Source: Chitinophagaceae bacterium UBA1931
GTDB taxonomy: Bacteria; Bacteroidota; Bacteroidia; Chitinophagales; Chitinophagaceae
NCBI GenBank assembly: GCA_002337125.1
Contig: DDFJ01000004.1
Coordinates: 1,601,889 to 1,665,888, forward strand
Direction of reading: 5' to 3'
DNA length: 64,000 nucleotides
Below the pieces are notes generated by a model, which searched no databases, was not told the DNA's origin, and saw only the letters and a program-made list of their open reading frames with translations. This document shows, piece after piece, positions 17,739-27,102 of the stretch. The stretch's first letter is position 1; the number at the start of each line of letters is the position of its first letter. The position numbers were made by a program, and so were the translations under genes.

Positions 17739-18452
17739 TCAGGTTGTAACAATTGTGCCCACCTGTTCGCCTGTAACAACACGTTTCAGGTTGTTAGGCC
17801 TGTTCATATCAAATACAATAATGGGTAAATTGTTTTCCATGCAAAGTGTAAAGGCAGTCATATCCATTACACGCAGGTTTTTATCAATACATTCCCTGAA
17901 CGTAACTTTTTCGTACTTGGTTGCTTTAGGATCTTTTTCAGGATCGGCTGTGTAAATACCATCAACCCTCGTTCCTTTCAAAATCACATCTGCATTAATC
18001 TCAATTGCTCTTAATGAACCTGCAGTATCAGTAGTAAAGTAAGGATTACCAGTACCTGCTCCAAAAATCACCACACGTCCTTTTTCCAGGTGGCGTATTG
18101 CACGCCTGCGTATATAAGGTTCAGCAATCTGTTCCATTTTAATCGCACTCTGCAAACGTGTATATACTCCGGCTTTTTCCAAACCTGCCTGTAAGGCCAT
18201 GCCGTTAATTACTGTTGCCAGCATACCCATATAATCGCCATGAGCACGTTCAATACCTGTTTCAGCTTCATTCATACCACGGTAAATATTACCGCCACCA
18301 ATCACTATTGCCACCTGCACACCCAGTTCCGTTATACTTTTAATGTCTTTAGCGTATTGTGTAATCACGGCTGAATCCATTCCGAAATTTTTATCGCCCA
18401 TTAATGATTCGCCGGATAATTTGAGGAGGATGCGTTTGTATTTTGGAAGCAT
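17739..18452 (-). CDS. pyrH: UMP kinase
   Basis: 237 residues, normal for bacterial PyrH of the amino-acid-kinase fold. The N-terminal Lys-rich motif KRILLKLSGESLMG, the GGGNIYRG phosphate loop, the UMP/allosteric region around DYMGMLATVINGMALQ, and the nucleotide-binding TGNPYFTTDTAGSLRA are all clear. It phosphorylates UMP to UDP. The start is ATG at 18452, 11 nt downstream of TATCTTCG, which resembles a -7 box. frr, a frequent neighbour, is not in the window. Confidence 0.97.
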   Translation of the reverse strand: MLPKYKRILLKLSGESLMGDKNFGMDSAVITQYAKDIKSITELGVQVAIVIGGGNIYRGMNEAETGIERAHGDYMGMLATVINGMALQAGLEKAGVYTRLQSAIKMEQIAEPYIRRRAIRHLEKGRVVIFGAGTGNPYFTTDTAGSLRAIEINADVILKGTRVDGIYTADPEKDPKATKYEKVTFRECIDKNLRVMDMTAFTLCMENNLPIIVFDMNRPNNLKRVVTGEQVGTIVTT

Positions 18453-18529
18453 GCTGCGAAGATAAAGATTTCAGGCGATGCAAAAAACGGAATACAATTT
18501 TGTGTTACCAGCGGTTGTGCTATTATGAT

Positions 18530-18563
18530 GCTGCGGTTGCGTCGCACACTTGTGCAGCACAAT
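18530..18563 (+). repeat. Intergenic repeat, copy B (between acyl-CoA synthetase and pyrH)
   Basis: TTGCGTCGCACACTTGTG is the longest run shared with copies A and C. In this copy TGCTGC and GCAGCA flank the core and could form a 6-bp stem. It lies between the 5' end of pyrH and the 3' end of the acyl-CoA synthetase gene. Confidence 0.65.
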
Positions 18564-18614
18564 AAAAATGTACATCTGATCCAACCCTATAATGTTTTGA
18601 AAACGTTACAGGTG

Positions 18615-20405
18615 TTAATCATAAATCCGTTCAATCGCATCTTTATATTTTTCCATAATCACTTTACGTTTCAGCTTTAATGTTGGTGTAAGCTCACCAC
18701 CATCAACTGTCCATTCATCTGTACACAATTCAAATTTCTTTACCTGCTCCACATGGTTAAACTGCTCATTGTATTCTTCCACAATGTGTTTATACATTTC
18801 AATCACAGCCGGGTTGCGTACAAGATCATGAATGCTGGAAAAAGCAATATTGTTTTGTGTAGCCCACTCCTTCAGGTTTTCAAATGCAGGCACAATCAAT
18901 GCGCCGGCAAATTTCCGTTCAGGACCAACCACCATCATCTGCTCAATAAACCTGCTCTCCTTCATTTTATTTTCAATAGGCTGGGGAGCAACATATTTAC
19001 CACCACTTGTTTTAAAAATCTCTTTCTTACGGTCGGTGATTTTTAAAAACCTTTTATCTGCAAATACACCAATATCACCGGTATGAAAATATCCATCTGC
19101 ATCAATCACTTCAGCAGTAAGATCAGGGCGCTTGTAATAGCCCATCATAATGTTATCACCCTTGCAGCATATTTCTCCATCTTCCGCAATCTTTACATCA
19201 ACACCACTGATTAACGGACCTACTGTTCCAAACATGCGGTTCTTTTCGCTGTAACGGTTTACAGCAATCACCGGCGATGTTTCGGTTAAACCATATCCTT
19301 CCATGATATTGATTTTACCTGCAGTGAAAATGCGCAGCAAACGCACCTGGCAGGCGGCAGCACCTGTAACAATGGCTTTTACTTTTCCACCCAAACCTTC
19401 ACGCCACTTTGAAAAAATGAGTTTATTGGCAATGGCAAGTTTGGTGCGGTAAATAAACCCTTTGTTCTGATTGATTTCAAATTCTTCTGCAACACCAACA
19501 GCCCAGAAGAAGAGCTTTTTAACCAGGCCGGTTTGCTCTTGTCCCCTGCCCATAATACGTTCATACACTTTTTCCAGCAGGCGGGGAACTGTTGTAAAAA
19601 TTGCGGGTTGTACTTCTTTCAGGTTTTCACCAATGGTATCAAGTGACTCAGCATAATAAACCGAAAGACCGTTAAACATGTACACATATGTAACCATCCG
19701 TTCAAAAATATGATTGAGCGGAAGAAAACTCAATGAGCGATCACCTGCTGTACAAAATTCATTAAACACTTCTTCGCAACTCATTACATTACTCAGAATG
19801 TTTTTATGACTGAGCATTACGCCCTTTGGAGTTCCGGTTGTACCTGAAGTATAAATAATCGTAACAAGATCTTCATACTTTACTTTCGTTTCTGCTTCGG
19901 CTAATACAGCATAATCATGTTGTTCAGCCTTGCTCAGAATTTCTTTCCAGTAAAGAGAGTGCTGCACTTTATCAAACGAATAAACAGCCTGCACTGTTGG
20001 CGTTTTGCTGCGCAGGTGCTGCACTTTGTGGTAAAGTTCTTCATCGCCCACAAAAACAAGTTTCACTTCTGCATCGTTCAATACAAACTCCAGCTCATTT
20101 ACTGCAAGTGTGGGATAAATGGGAACTGAAACAGCTCCAATTTTCTGAATAGCAAAATCAAGGAACATCCACTCAGGCCTGTTGCCGCTGATGATGGCAA
20201 TTTTATCTCTGTGTTCATTGCTGCCATCTTTGGCACCAATGCCAAGATGAATTAAACCTGCAGCAAGTTTATCTACAATTTCTTTTACGGCTGATGTGCT
20301 GTATTTATGCCAGATGCCGCCTTCTTCTTTGGCAGCAAACATATCTTCACGTGGAAATTTCTGTAATTGTACTTCAATACAATCAAACAAGCGGTTTGGA
20401 CTCAT
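18615..20405 (-). CDS. fadD: Long-chain acyl-CoA synthetase (AMP-binding)
   Basis: 596 residues from the ATG at 20405 (MSPNRLFDCIEV). The frame is open to 20474, but those residues overlap the upstream terminator and are not family-like. AMP-binding motif A3, YTSGTTGTPKGVMLSH, lies at about 185-200; motif A5, GYGLTETSP, at about 370; the adenylation loop YFHTGDIG and the DRKKEIFKTSGGKYVAP hinge follow. It activates fatty acids to acyl-CoA via acyl-AMP. Similarity to the FadD15/long-chain group rests on overall length and the C-terminal EQVKKFEL and LKLKRKVI. Peripheral inner-membrane location is likely. Confidence 0.93.
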   Translation of the reverse strand: MSPNRLFDCIEVQLQKFPREDMFAAKEEGGIWHKYSTSAVKEIVDKLAAGLIHLGIGAKDGSNEHRDKIAIISGNRPEWMFLDFAIQKIGAVSVPIYPTLAVNELEFVLNDAEVKLVFVGDEELYHKVQHLRSKTPTVQAVYSFDKVQHSLYWKEILSKAEQHDYAVLAEAETKVKYEDLVTIIYTSGTTGTPKGVMLSHKNILSNVMSCEEVFNEFCTAGDRSLSFLPLNHIFERMVTYVYMFNGLSVYYAESLDTIGENLKEVQPAIFTTVPRLLEKVYERIMGRGQEQTGLVKKLFFWAVGVAEEFEINQNKGFIYRTKLAIANKLIFSKWREGLGGKVKAIVTGAAACQVRLLRIFTAGKINIMEGYGLTETSPVIAVNRYSEKNRMFGTVGPLISGVDVKIAEDGEICCKGDNIMMGYYKRPDLTAEVIDADGYFHTGDIGVFADKRFLKITDRKKEIFKTSGGKYVAPQPIENKMKESRFIEQMMVVGPERKFAGALIVPAFENLKEWATQNNIAFSSIHDLVRNPAVIEMYKHIVEEYNEQFNHVEQVKKFELCTDEWTVDGGELTPTLKLKRKVIMEKYKDAIERIYD

Positions 20406-20456
20406 ATAGCACGCAATTGTTTTGGAAGATAAGGAGATTTCATCAATGAAAAAGCA

Positions 20457-20485
20457 AAAAAAATCCTGCTTCAAAAGCAGGATTT
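20457..20485 (-). terminator. Rho-independent terminator after the TPR gene
   Basis: On the minus strand an 11-bp perfect stem (20461-20471 with 20475-20485) has a 3-nt loop and is followed by eight T. It ends transcription of the TPR gene (stop at 20495). Confidence 0.92.
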
Positions 20486-20494
20486 CTATATGAA

Positions 20495-21511
20495 TTAATT
20501 GGAAGATTTATAATACTGACCCGCAGGAACTTTAAACAGTTTTGACTTCTGGAACTTGGTAAAATCATTGTACTGTTCAGCATTCAGCTTTGTCCAGCTT
20601 TCATATTTGGCAAGATCGCCGGCAGCTTCAAATATCCAGTGATTGTATGCTTCAAACATACCTTCCTGCAAAAGCTGTGTCTGGTGATCAAACAACTTAA
20701 AAGGAAATTTAGCAGCATACTGTTTATTCCAGTCAAGAATAAAACGTGTGCGAAGCATGGTTAAACTTTCGGTTGTAATACCGCTGTTGACCACCACGCT
20801 GTTTTGTTTCATTACAGCTGTAAAGGCATCACTGAATTCATTTTTTGTTTTAGATGGTTTCAGTTTCGGATCATCAGAAAAAAACTTTTTATAACCGTCA
20901 AGCAACAGGTTTTTTATTTCAGCAGTTTTACTGCTGTAGCTTTCCATGTTAATGAATATTTCACCATACACCAGCGCCCACACTTTATCGGTTGTAAAGA
21001 AGTAATAACGTGAAGCAAAATAATAGTTGCCTGCATACGCCGGATCGGCTTTAATTCCTGCTTCCCATTGTACAATACTTGCAGCCTGTTCGCTCATCAG
21101 CCAAAGCAATTCGCCATACTCTGCATACAATGCGCCGCTTTCAGGAAATTTCTTCAACGCTTTTTTGTACATCTTTTCGCAATCTTTCGATTCCTGGATG
21201 GCTTTAAAAATATTTCCTGCAACCTGGAACACCTGCACATCAGCATCTTCACGATCAATCAACGGCTTGATGGTTTCTTTTGCCTTTCCAAAATCACGCT
21301 GGTAATAGTATGTAAGTGCAAGATCTTTTTGTATAGAAAGACTATTGGGTGCTTTAGCAAGCGCTTTGTTCAGCACCAGTACGGCATTTGTCCAGTCGCC
21401 GCTGCGCATAAACTGCCTTGCTGTTTCCTGCAACTGGTCAGCATCGGGCTCCTGTGCAAATACTGCAGCAGAAACAAATAACATACTGAAAGCTAAAAGT
21501 AGTTTCTTCAT
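20495..21511 (-). CDS. Secreted tetratricopeptide-repeat protein
   Basis: 338 residues. A signal peptide (about 1-19, ending VFAQ) is followed by TPR-type helical pairs from about residue 25 to 190 (for example WTNAVLVLNKALAKAPNS and CEKMYKKALKKFPESGALYAEYGEL). The C-terminal part (about 200-338) is helical with no named domain. TPR arrays mediate protein contacts, so an adaptor role in the periplasm is plausible. TATTTTTG (21520-21527, minus strand) lies 8 nt before the ATG and could be its promoter. Confidence 0.82.
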   Translation of the reverse strand: MKKLLLAFSMLFVSAAVFAQEPDADQLQETARQFMRSGDWTNAVLVLNKALAKAPNSLSIQKDLALTYYYQRDFGKAKETIKPLIDREDADVQVFQVAGNIFKAIQESKDCEKMYKKALKKFPESGALYAEYGELLWLMSEQAASIVQWEAGIKADPAYAGNYYFASRYYFFTTDKVWALVYGEIFINMESYSSKTAEIKNLLLDGYKKFFSDDPKLKPSKTKNEFSDAFTAVMKQNSVVVNSGITTESLTMLRTRFILDWNKQYAAKFPFKLFDHQTQLLQEGMFEAYNHWIFEAAGDLAKYESWTKLNAEQYNDFTKFQKSKLFKVPAGQYYKSSN

Positions 21512-21519
21512 AACAGGCT

Positions 21520-21527
21520 CAAAAATA
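21520..21527 (-). promoter_or_regulatory. Candidate -7 box of the TPR gene
   Basis: TATTTTTG on the minus strand fits TAnnTTTG. It ends 8 nt before the ATG, so the transcript would be almost leaderless. No -33 TTTG at the expected spacing. Confidence 0.35.
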
Positions 21528-21530
21528 AAT

Positions 21531-21561
21531 GAAAAGCGGCGTTTGTATAAACACCGCCTTT
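21531..21561 (-). terminator. Rho-independent terminator after the DUF1015 gene
   Basis: On the minus strand GGCGGTGTTT pairs with AAACGCCGCT (two G-T wobbles) around ATAC, followed by a T-rich stretch. It closes the serC-DUF1015 unit. Confidence 0.75.
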
Positions 21562-21575
21562 ATATTTTGATTTTC

Positions 21576-22817
21576 TTATGATTCGTGGTAAATAAGGTGA
21601 GTAAGTAACCCATCTCTTAATTTGGGTTCAAACCATGTGCTTTTGGGAGGCATGATGTTGCCGCTGTCGGCAATATCAAACAACTGTTCCATTGTAACAG
21701 GATATAAGCTGAACGCAATTTTCATTTCACCACTGTCAACACGTTTCTGTAATTCACCAAGACCACGGATACCACCAACAAAATCAATCCGCTTATCGGT
21801 ACGCTGGTCTTTAATGCCCAGGTGCTTATCCAGCAAATTATCTGAAAGAATGGTTACATCCAGTACACCAATCGGATCGTTGCTGTAGGTACCTTCTTTT
21901 GCAGTAAGCTCGTACCAGTTACCTTCGGCATACATACCAAAGCTGTGCAGTGCAGATGGTTTAACCGGAGTTTTGCCAACAAGTTTACAATCAAAATCAG
22001 CAGAAATTTTTTCAATCAGCTCATTCAGCGATAAACCATTGAGGTCTTTCACCAAACGGTTATAATCAAGGATCTGCAGTTCACTTGCAGGAAACAACGT
22101 TGTTAAGAAGTACATACTTTCAGCTGTTGCTTCTTCGCCCAATGCTGCTCTTACTTTAGCTGCTGATGCTGCACGGTGGTGACCATCGGCAATATATGTT
22201 TGAGGAACCTGCTTTTTGAAAATACCTGAAATGGTTTTAATCACTTCATCATCATTCACCACCCAGATGGTATGCCGGATTTCATCTTCGGCAACAAAAT
22301 CATACACAGGACTTTTATCTGCTTTCCATTTTGCAACCAGTTCGTTGAGTTCTGTTACATCACGATAAGCAAGAAATACATTTCCTGTTTGTGCTCCGCT
22401 TGTTTTAATGTGATTAATGCGGTCGTTTTCTTTATCAGGCCGGGTAAATTCGTGCTTCTTGATAACGTCTTTTTCATAATCCTTAACCGCACTGCCACAA
22501 ACCAAACCTGTTTGACTGCGGCCATTCATTACCAGCTGATAAATGTAATAACAAGGCTTACTTTCAAGAAACAATACATTACGCTGCATAAATGCCTGCA
22601 GGTTTTCTTTTGCCTTGGCATAAACTTCAGGAGCATAATGATCGGTTTCTTCCGGAAGATCGATTTCCGGTTTAGTAATATGTAAAAAAGAATAAGGATT
22701 GCCTTGTGCTTCTTCTTTAGCCTCTTTACTGTTTAACACATCATAAGGGCGTGACGCCACTTGTTTCGCAAACTGCGCCTGCGGGCGCAATGCCTTAAAA
22801 GGAACTATTGTAGCCAT
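21576..22817 (-). CDS. DUF1015 family protein
   Basis: 413 residues matching DUF1015: N-terminal VPFKALRP and the VASRPYDVL segment, a central YIADGHHRAASAAKVR motif with conserved His residues, and C-terminal GIRGLGELQKRVDSGE followed by MPPKSTWFEPKLRDGL. The HHR motif suggests a kinase or transferase-like active site; members have been linked to serine metabolism by gene neighbourhood. It follows serC on the same strand with a 71-nt gap, which supports that link. The exact reaction is not something I can read from the sequence. Confidence 0.9.
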   Translation of the reverse strand: MATIVPFKALRPQAQFAKQVASRPYDVLNSKEAKEEAQGNPYSFLHITKPEIDLPEETDHYAPEVYAKAKENLQAFMQRNVLFLESKPCYYIYQLVMNGRSQTGLVCGSAVKDYEKDVIKKHEFTRPDKENDRINHIKTSGAQTGNVFLAYRDVTELNELVAKWKADKSPVYDFVAEDEIRHTIWVVNDDEVIKTISGIFKKQVPQTYIADGHHRAASAAKVRAALGEEATAESMYFLTTLFPASELQILDYNRLVKDLNGLSLNELIEKISADFDCKLVGKTPVKPSALHSFGMYAEGNWYELTAKEGTYSNDPIGVLDVTILSDNLLDKHLGIKDQRTDKRIDFVGGIRGLGELQKRVDSGEMKIAFSLYPVTMEQLFDIADSGNIMPPKSTWFEPKLRDGLLTHLIYHES

Positions 22818-22888
22818 ATTTAATACTTACTAACCGCTGCAAAGAAACAGCTTTTTTGGTGAGATTCTGTTTAAAACTGAAAAGCAGA

Positions 22889-23959
22889 TCAACCATGCTT
22901 CTGTGCAAATTGGTTGATGAGTGATACAACTGTTTCAACACTGCTCATTGGCAATGCGTTATACAAACTGATACGGAAACCGCCCACACTTCTGTGACCT
23001 TTAACGCCATACATTCCGTTTTCTTTACATGTTTGTAAAAATTCTTTTTCCAGTTGTTCATCATTCATGGTAAACACCACATTCATTTTACTTCTGTCGT
23101 CTTTTGCAACAGGCAGATTGATAAATGGAATTTTTTCCAGCGTTGAATATAAAAGGGAAGCCTTTTCGTTATTTATTTTTTCAATAGCTGTAACACCACC
23201 CTGTTCTTTCAGCCATTTGAGTGTAAGCATTGCAACATACACTGCAAATACTGGTGGAGTATTCAGCATACTTCCTTCTTTAATATGATTGCGGTAATCA
23301 AGAATAGTTGGAATTGTGCGGTTTGCTTTACCCAGCACATTTTTATTCACCACAACAAGGTTTACACCTGCCGCACCCATGTTCTTTTGTGCACCTGCGT
23401 AAATAAGACTGAATTTGGAGAAATCAATATCACGGCTCAGAATATCACTGCTCATATCAGCTACCAGCGGAACACCTGTGTTGTAAGGAATCGTATTCCA
23501 CTGCGTACCTGCAATGGTTTCGTTGGTTGTGATATGAAGATAAGCTGCAGTTGGTGTTACTGAAAGCTCTTTGGGCATTGAAGTATAATTGTCGGCCTTT
23601 GTTGAGCCGGCAATTTCTACATGACCAAACAATTTTGCTTCCTTGATTGCTTTACCTGCCCATGTACCTGTTTCGGTATAAGAAGCAATACCATCATCAC
23701 TCAGCAGATTCATTGGCACCTGCATGAATTGTGTGGAAGCACCGCCATGTAAAAACAATACTTCAAAATCATCATTTAAACGCATGAGTTCTTTTACCAG
23801 CGATCGTGCTTCATTCATCACATCTTCAAACACTGCTGTACGATGACCGATTTCAAGAATGGATAAACCACTGTTGTTGAAATTAAGAACCGCCTCACTT
23901 GCTTTCTGAAATACTTCCTTTGGTAAAATAGAAGGTCCTGCATTAAAATTGTGGATCAT
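22889..23959 (-). CDS. serC: Phosphoserine aminotransferase
   Basis: 356 residues, family length. It opens with MIHNFNAGPSILPKEV. PLP-binding elements include HGGASTQF near residue 75 and Lys192 in YAGAQKNMGAAG, the Schiff-base lysine. C-terminal KGHRSVGGFRISLYNALP is characteristic. It converts 3-phosphohydroxypyruvate and glutamate to phosphoserine. In many Bacteroidota the next gene is serA; here DUF1015 follows directly, so the dehydrogenase must be elsewhere. Confidence 0.96.
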   Translation of the reverse strand: MIHNFNAGPSILPKEVFQKASEAVLNFNNSGLSILEIGHRTAVFEDVMNEARSLVKELMRLNDDFEVLFLHGGASTQFMQVPMNLLSDDGIASYTETGTWAGKAIKEAKLFGHVEIAGSTKADNYTSMPKELSVTPTAAYLHITTNETIAGTQWNTIPYNTGVPLVADMSSDILSRDIDFSKFSLIYAGAQKNMGAAGVNLVVVNKNVLGKANRTIPTILDYRNHIKEGSMLNTPPVFAVYVAMLTLKWLKEQGGVTAIEKINNEKASLLYSTLEKIPFINLPVAKDDRSKMNVVFTMNDEQLEKEFLQTCKENGMYGVKGHRSVGGFRISLYNALPMSSVETVVSLINQFAQKHG

Positions 23960-23963
23960 GCCG

Positions 23964-23971
23964 CAAATTTA
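23964..23971 (-). promoter_or_regulatory. Candidate -7 box of serC
   Basis: TAAATTTG on the minus strand fits TAnnTTTG and ends only 4 nt before the serC ATG, so the start codon would lie at or near +1. No TTTG at -33. Confidence 0.4.
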
Positions 23972-24102
23972 ATGTTTTCGGGGGGAACAGGTGTTAGGTA
24001 TAAACTATGCCTGTTTTCAAAAGCTAACCGGTATAATGTCCTACATCATTATTATTTTCACTGCAGAACTTTGATGAGCGATTATTGCAAATTCAACATC
24101 CA

Positions 24103-24110
24103 TAAATTTG
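24103..24110 (+). promoter_or_regulatory. Candidate -7 box of the amidohydrolase gene
   Basis: TAAATTTG, five bases before the ATG at 24116. Same arrangement as the divergent serC; -33 is not evident. Confidence 0.35.
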
Positions 24111-24115
24111 TTTTT

Positions 24116-25378
24116 ATGAAGAAAATAGCTGCACTGCTTGTATTTATCCTGCTTTATCATGCAGGCATATTTGCACAAAAAACTTACTTGTTAATACCTG
24201 ATCGTGTGTTTGATGGTGTACAGGTGCATGAAGGCTGGGCTGTGCTGGTGAAAGACAGCTTAATCATTGCAGTTGGTCCTGTTACACAACTGCCAAAAGA
24301 AAATGCAGAAGTGATTACGATGAAAGGTTGCACATTGCTACCGGGCTTAATTGAAGGCCATTCGCATTTGTATTTGCATCCTTACAATGAAACTTCATGG
24401 AACGACCAGGTGTTGAAAGAATCCCGTTCGTACCGCACAGCAAGAGCCGTTGTGCATGCAAAACGAACACTTGAAAATGGTTTTACCACTGTTCGTGATT
24501 TGGGAACAGAAGGTGCGATGTATGATGATGCCGGTTTAAAAAAATCAATTGATGATGGAATTATTCCCGGCCCACGTATGCTTGTGGCAACAAGAGCTAT
24601 TGTTGCAACCGGAAGTTATGGAGTAAACAAAGGTTACAGTGCCGATGAAGATTTTCCCAAAGGTGCTGAAGAAGCCGATGGACATGATGCAATCATCAAA
24701 GCTGTGCGTACACAAATTGGCAAGGGTGCAGATGTGATTAAAATTTATGCCGATTACCGCTGGGGAGCAAATGGTGAAATACAACCAACATTTTCACAGG
24801 AAGAAATTGCTTTGATTGTTGAAACTGCAAAAAGCAGCGGAAGACCTGTTGCAGCACACGCAGGTTCTCCCGAAGCAATACGCAGGGCTGTGCTGGGCGG
24901 ATGTGAAACGATTGAACATGCCGATAATTGTACTGCTGAAGTTTTTCAGCTGATGAAAGAAAAAGACGTGTACTTCTGTCCTACTCTTGCTGCAACCGAA
25001 GCAATTGCAAAATACCGTGGATGGATGAAAGGAAAAGATGCCGATCCTGAATCAGTAAAGAACAAAAAGCAATCCTTTAAAACAGCAATGGAAATTGGTG
25101 TGAAAATTATTTTCGGTGGAGATGTGGGAGTATTTCCTCACGGCGATAATGCACGTGAAATGGAACTGATGGTGGAATATGGCATGAAGCCGCTTGATGT
25201 ATTGCGATCAGCCACATCAGTTAACGCAACAGCTTTTCATCTCAACAATCTTGGACAAATCAAAACAGGTATGCTTGCAGATATCATTTTTGTTGAAGGC
25301 AAACCAGACGAACAGATTCAATCAATCAGGAAAATAAAACTGGTAATGAAAAATGGAAAAATTGTTGTGAGAAATTGA
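24116..25378 (+). CDS. Secreted amidohydrolase (imidazolonepropionase/prolidase-like)
   Basis: 420 residues from the ATG at 24116, where a signal peptide begins (MKKIAALLVFILLYHAGIFAQ); the 55 upstream in-frame residues overlap serC and are discarded. The metal site of the amidohydrolase superfamily is intact: HxH in PGLIEGHSH, His in VAAHAGSPEA, His in ETIEHADNC, and Asp in IIFGGDVGVF. The closest groups are Xaa-Pro dipeptidase-like and imidazolonepropionase-like exported enzymes of Bacteroidota. The substrate is uncertain, perhaps a dipeptide or lactam. It converges with the phospholipase gene 10 nt downstream. Confidence 0.9.
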   Translation: MKKIAALLVFILLYHAGIFAQKTYLLIPDRVFDGVQVHEGWAVLVKDSLIIAVGPVTQLPKENAEVITMKGCTLLPGLIEGHSHLYLHPYNETSWNDQVLKESRSYRTARAVVHAKRTLENGFTTVRDLGTEGAMYDDAGLKKSIDDGIIPGPRMLVATRAIVATGSYGVNKGYSADEDFPKGAEEADGHDAIIKAVRTQIGKGADVIKIYADYRWGANGEIQPTFSQEEIALIVETAKSSGRPVAAHAGSPEAIRRAVLGGCETIEHADNCTAEVFQLMKEKDVYFCPTLAATEAIAKYRGWMKGKDADPESVKNKKQSFKTAMEIGVKIIFGGDVGVFPHGDNAREMELMVEYGMKPLDVLRSATSVNATAFHLNNLGQIKTGMLADIIFVEGKPDEQIQSIRKIKLVMKNGKIVVRN

Positions 25379-25388
25379 TTTGTATAAT

Positions 25389-26354
25389 TTATTCATGTTC
25401 TCTTCCTGCAATTTTTCCTTTACGCCAGCTTTCATTCAGCAGTTCAAATTCTTTTATATCGTCTTCAGTAAACTCTTTATTTGTGAGTTGCTTTAAATCG
25501 GGCTGGCCTGCATTTATCCATGCCGTATACCAGAACGATGCAACGGCAAAAATACTTTGACGCATACGCAGTTCAACCATACCCACAAGTTTGTTATTAT
25601 ATGCAGAAGTAAAGGATGCTGAATAAACTTTTGTTGTAACGCCATTCCTGTTTTCAAATGCAAATTTCTGATCGTGTGAAAATTGCTGCGTCAGCAATCG
25701 TTCATACAGCAAAACAGTATCAGCTGCTGCTGCACTTTCCAGTACACGGTTCCAGATAAACTGCCCGGGATTTTTGATAAACTCCGCCTTACCTATCCAG
25801 AAATCAAATTCTTTATCGGCCAGTAATTCCGGCACCCTGCTTTCCCAAAAACCATGAATTCCTTTTTGGTTGGTGAATTGCCCGTTATGATTACTGTTTG
25901 CATGCAGCGGCACATGTGCATCGGCTATGTAATGACCAATCTCAGCACTGAGCTTTAAAATTTTTGTTTGATTCTTTTCTTTAAATGCTTTTGTTAAGCG
26001 TTGCAGCATTGTTTGCACCCACCATGGTACAATGCCATAAGCTGCAAGTGTATCTGCACCGTATTTTGATACAGCACTATCATAGTTGCGTGGCAATTCT
26101 TTGTAAGGATAAATACCGTAACGGTCAATATCAATATAATGCCTCGGACCTTCTTCAGGCACTGCGTACCTGCGTTTATCAGGATCAGGTGCATGCTCGC
26201 TTAAAAAATCAATGTTGGCTTTATAAAACTGCAGCATTTCAGGTGGCAACAAAAAAACAGCCAGGTAATTTATTTTCCGGTGTCCATAAAATCCCCAGCA
26301 AAACACCTGTTGAACAGCACAAATAAAGATGAGTGTTAAACAGAATTTTTTCAT
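25389..26354 (-). CDS. Secreted zinc-dependent phospholipase C / S1-P1 nuclease-like protein
   Basis: 321 residues. The signal peptide ends at VFC, giving a mature N-terminus beginning Trp-Gly, which fits the PLC/P1-nuclease fold where the N-terminal Trp itself binds Zn. Further likely ligands: His in GFYGHRKIN, His/Asp in RHYIDID, the HYIADAHVPLHAN stretch and HGFWESRVPE. All are in order for a trinuclear Zn site. Whether the substrate is phospholipid or nucleic acid cannot be decided from sequence. It is followed upstream at 41 nt by the DUF502 gene on the same strand. Confidence 0.85.
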   Translation of the reverse strand: MKKFCLTLIFICAVQQVFCWGFYGHRKINYLAVFLLPPEMLQFYKANIDFLSEHAPDPDKRRYAVPEEGPRHYIDIDRYGIYPYKELPRNYDSAVSKYGADTLAAYGIVPWWVQTMLQRLTKAFKEKNQTKILKLSAEIGHYIADAHVPLHANSNHNGQFTNQKGIHGFWESRVPELLADKEFDFWIGKAEFIKNPGQFIWNRVLESAAAADTVLLYERLLTQQFSHDQKFAFENRNGVTTKVYSASFTSAYNNKLVGMVELRMRQSIFAVASFWYTAWINAGQPDLKQLTNKEFTEDDIKEFELLNESWRKGKIAGREHE

Positions 26355-26395
26355 TCAGGTTATTTAGGTGGTTACTGTTTTGCTGCAGGAACTTA

Positions 26396-27013
26396 TTACA
26401 TCGATTGTTCTTCTTCCACTTTTGTAACACCACCGCTAATGGCAAATTTCATTGCTTCGCCCGGTGTTACCAGCTGATCAATCGGTTTTACCCTGCTTGC
26501 AGGAATAAGATACACATTTCCTGCAATAGAATAACTCATGGGCACATATACTGCCACGTAATCTTTCAAACCAAAGTCTTCCATATCATCTTTCGTTAAA
26601 AAAGCCACACGCCACACATCATTATCATCAATGTTGGCCAATACTGGTTTGTTGAATTTCTTTTTCTCACCGGCAAAGGCTTCAAAAAACTCCTTCACAG
26701 TAGTATAAATGAATTTAATACCCGGTGCCCGCTCCAGCCAGCGGTCGAACATATTGAATAACCTGCTCTGGATAAAGAATGTACTGAGGTAACCAACAAG
26801 GCTTATTGTAACGATAACAACCACGAAGCCCAGGCCGAAATTGCGCACTTTTACATTTCCTCCATCATCAATAAAAGTAAAAATGGGAATCAGATCGTCT
26901 ATACTGGTTATGATCCAGTAAATAGCGTAGCCGGTAACAACAACCGGGGCCAAAACAAGTAATCCCTGCAAAAAATACTGGAGAAAATTTTTATAGCTGA
27001 ATGATTTGAACAT
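26396..27013 (-). CDS. DUF502 family membrane protein
   Basis: 205 residues. Two membrane helices: about 14-36 (FLQGLLVLAPVVVTGYAIYW) and about 58-80 (GLGFVVVIVTISLVGYLSTFF). DUF502 signatures include GLLVLAPVVVT, then PGIKFIYTTVKEFFEAF and VYVPMSYSIAGNVYLIP. The soluble C-terminus probably lies in the cytoplasm or periplasm. Role unknown; plant relatives (COV) affect vascular patterning, which does not inform the bacterial function. The divergent promoter region separates it from the efflux operon. Confidence 0.9.
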   Translation of the reverse strand: MFKSFSYKNFLQYFLQGLLVLAPVVVTGYAIYWIITSIDDLIPIFTFIDDGGNVKVRNFGLGFVVVIVTISLVGYLSTFFIQSRLFNMFDRWLERAPGIKFIYTTVKEFFEAFAGEKKKFNKPVLANIDDNDVWRVAFLTKDDMEDFGLKDYVAVYVPMSYSIAGNVYLIPASRVKPIDQLVTPGEAMKFAISGGVTKVEEEQSM

Positions 27014-27030
27014 GCTGAACAGTTTAAGAT

Positions 27031-27038
27031 CAAAATTA
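27031..27038 (-). promoter_or_regulatory. Candidate -7 box of the DUF502 gene
   Basis: TAATTTTG on the minus strand fits TAnnTTTG and ends 17 nt before the ATG at 27013. No -33 TTTG at consensus spacing. Confidence 0.4.
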
Positions 27039-27102
27039 CAGTTTCAGGAGGCAGTGAAGGGGTTATTTTTTTTGATGAATGGAGAAAATCGGGGACGGAA
27101 AC

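Noticed and set aside
17630..17800. Open plus-strand frame reading VKLFGKAGKDDKAEF near the end of pyrH
   Set aside because: It has no start codon, runs into the antisense of pyrH and matches no family I know.
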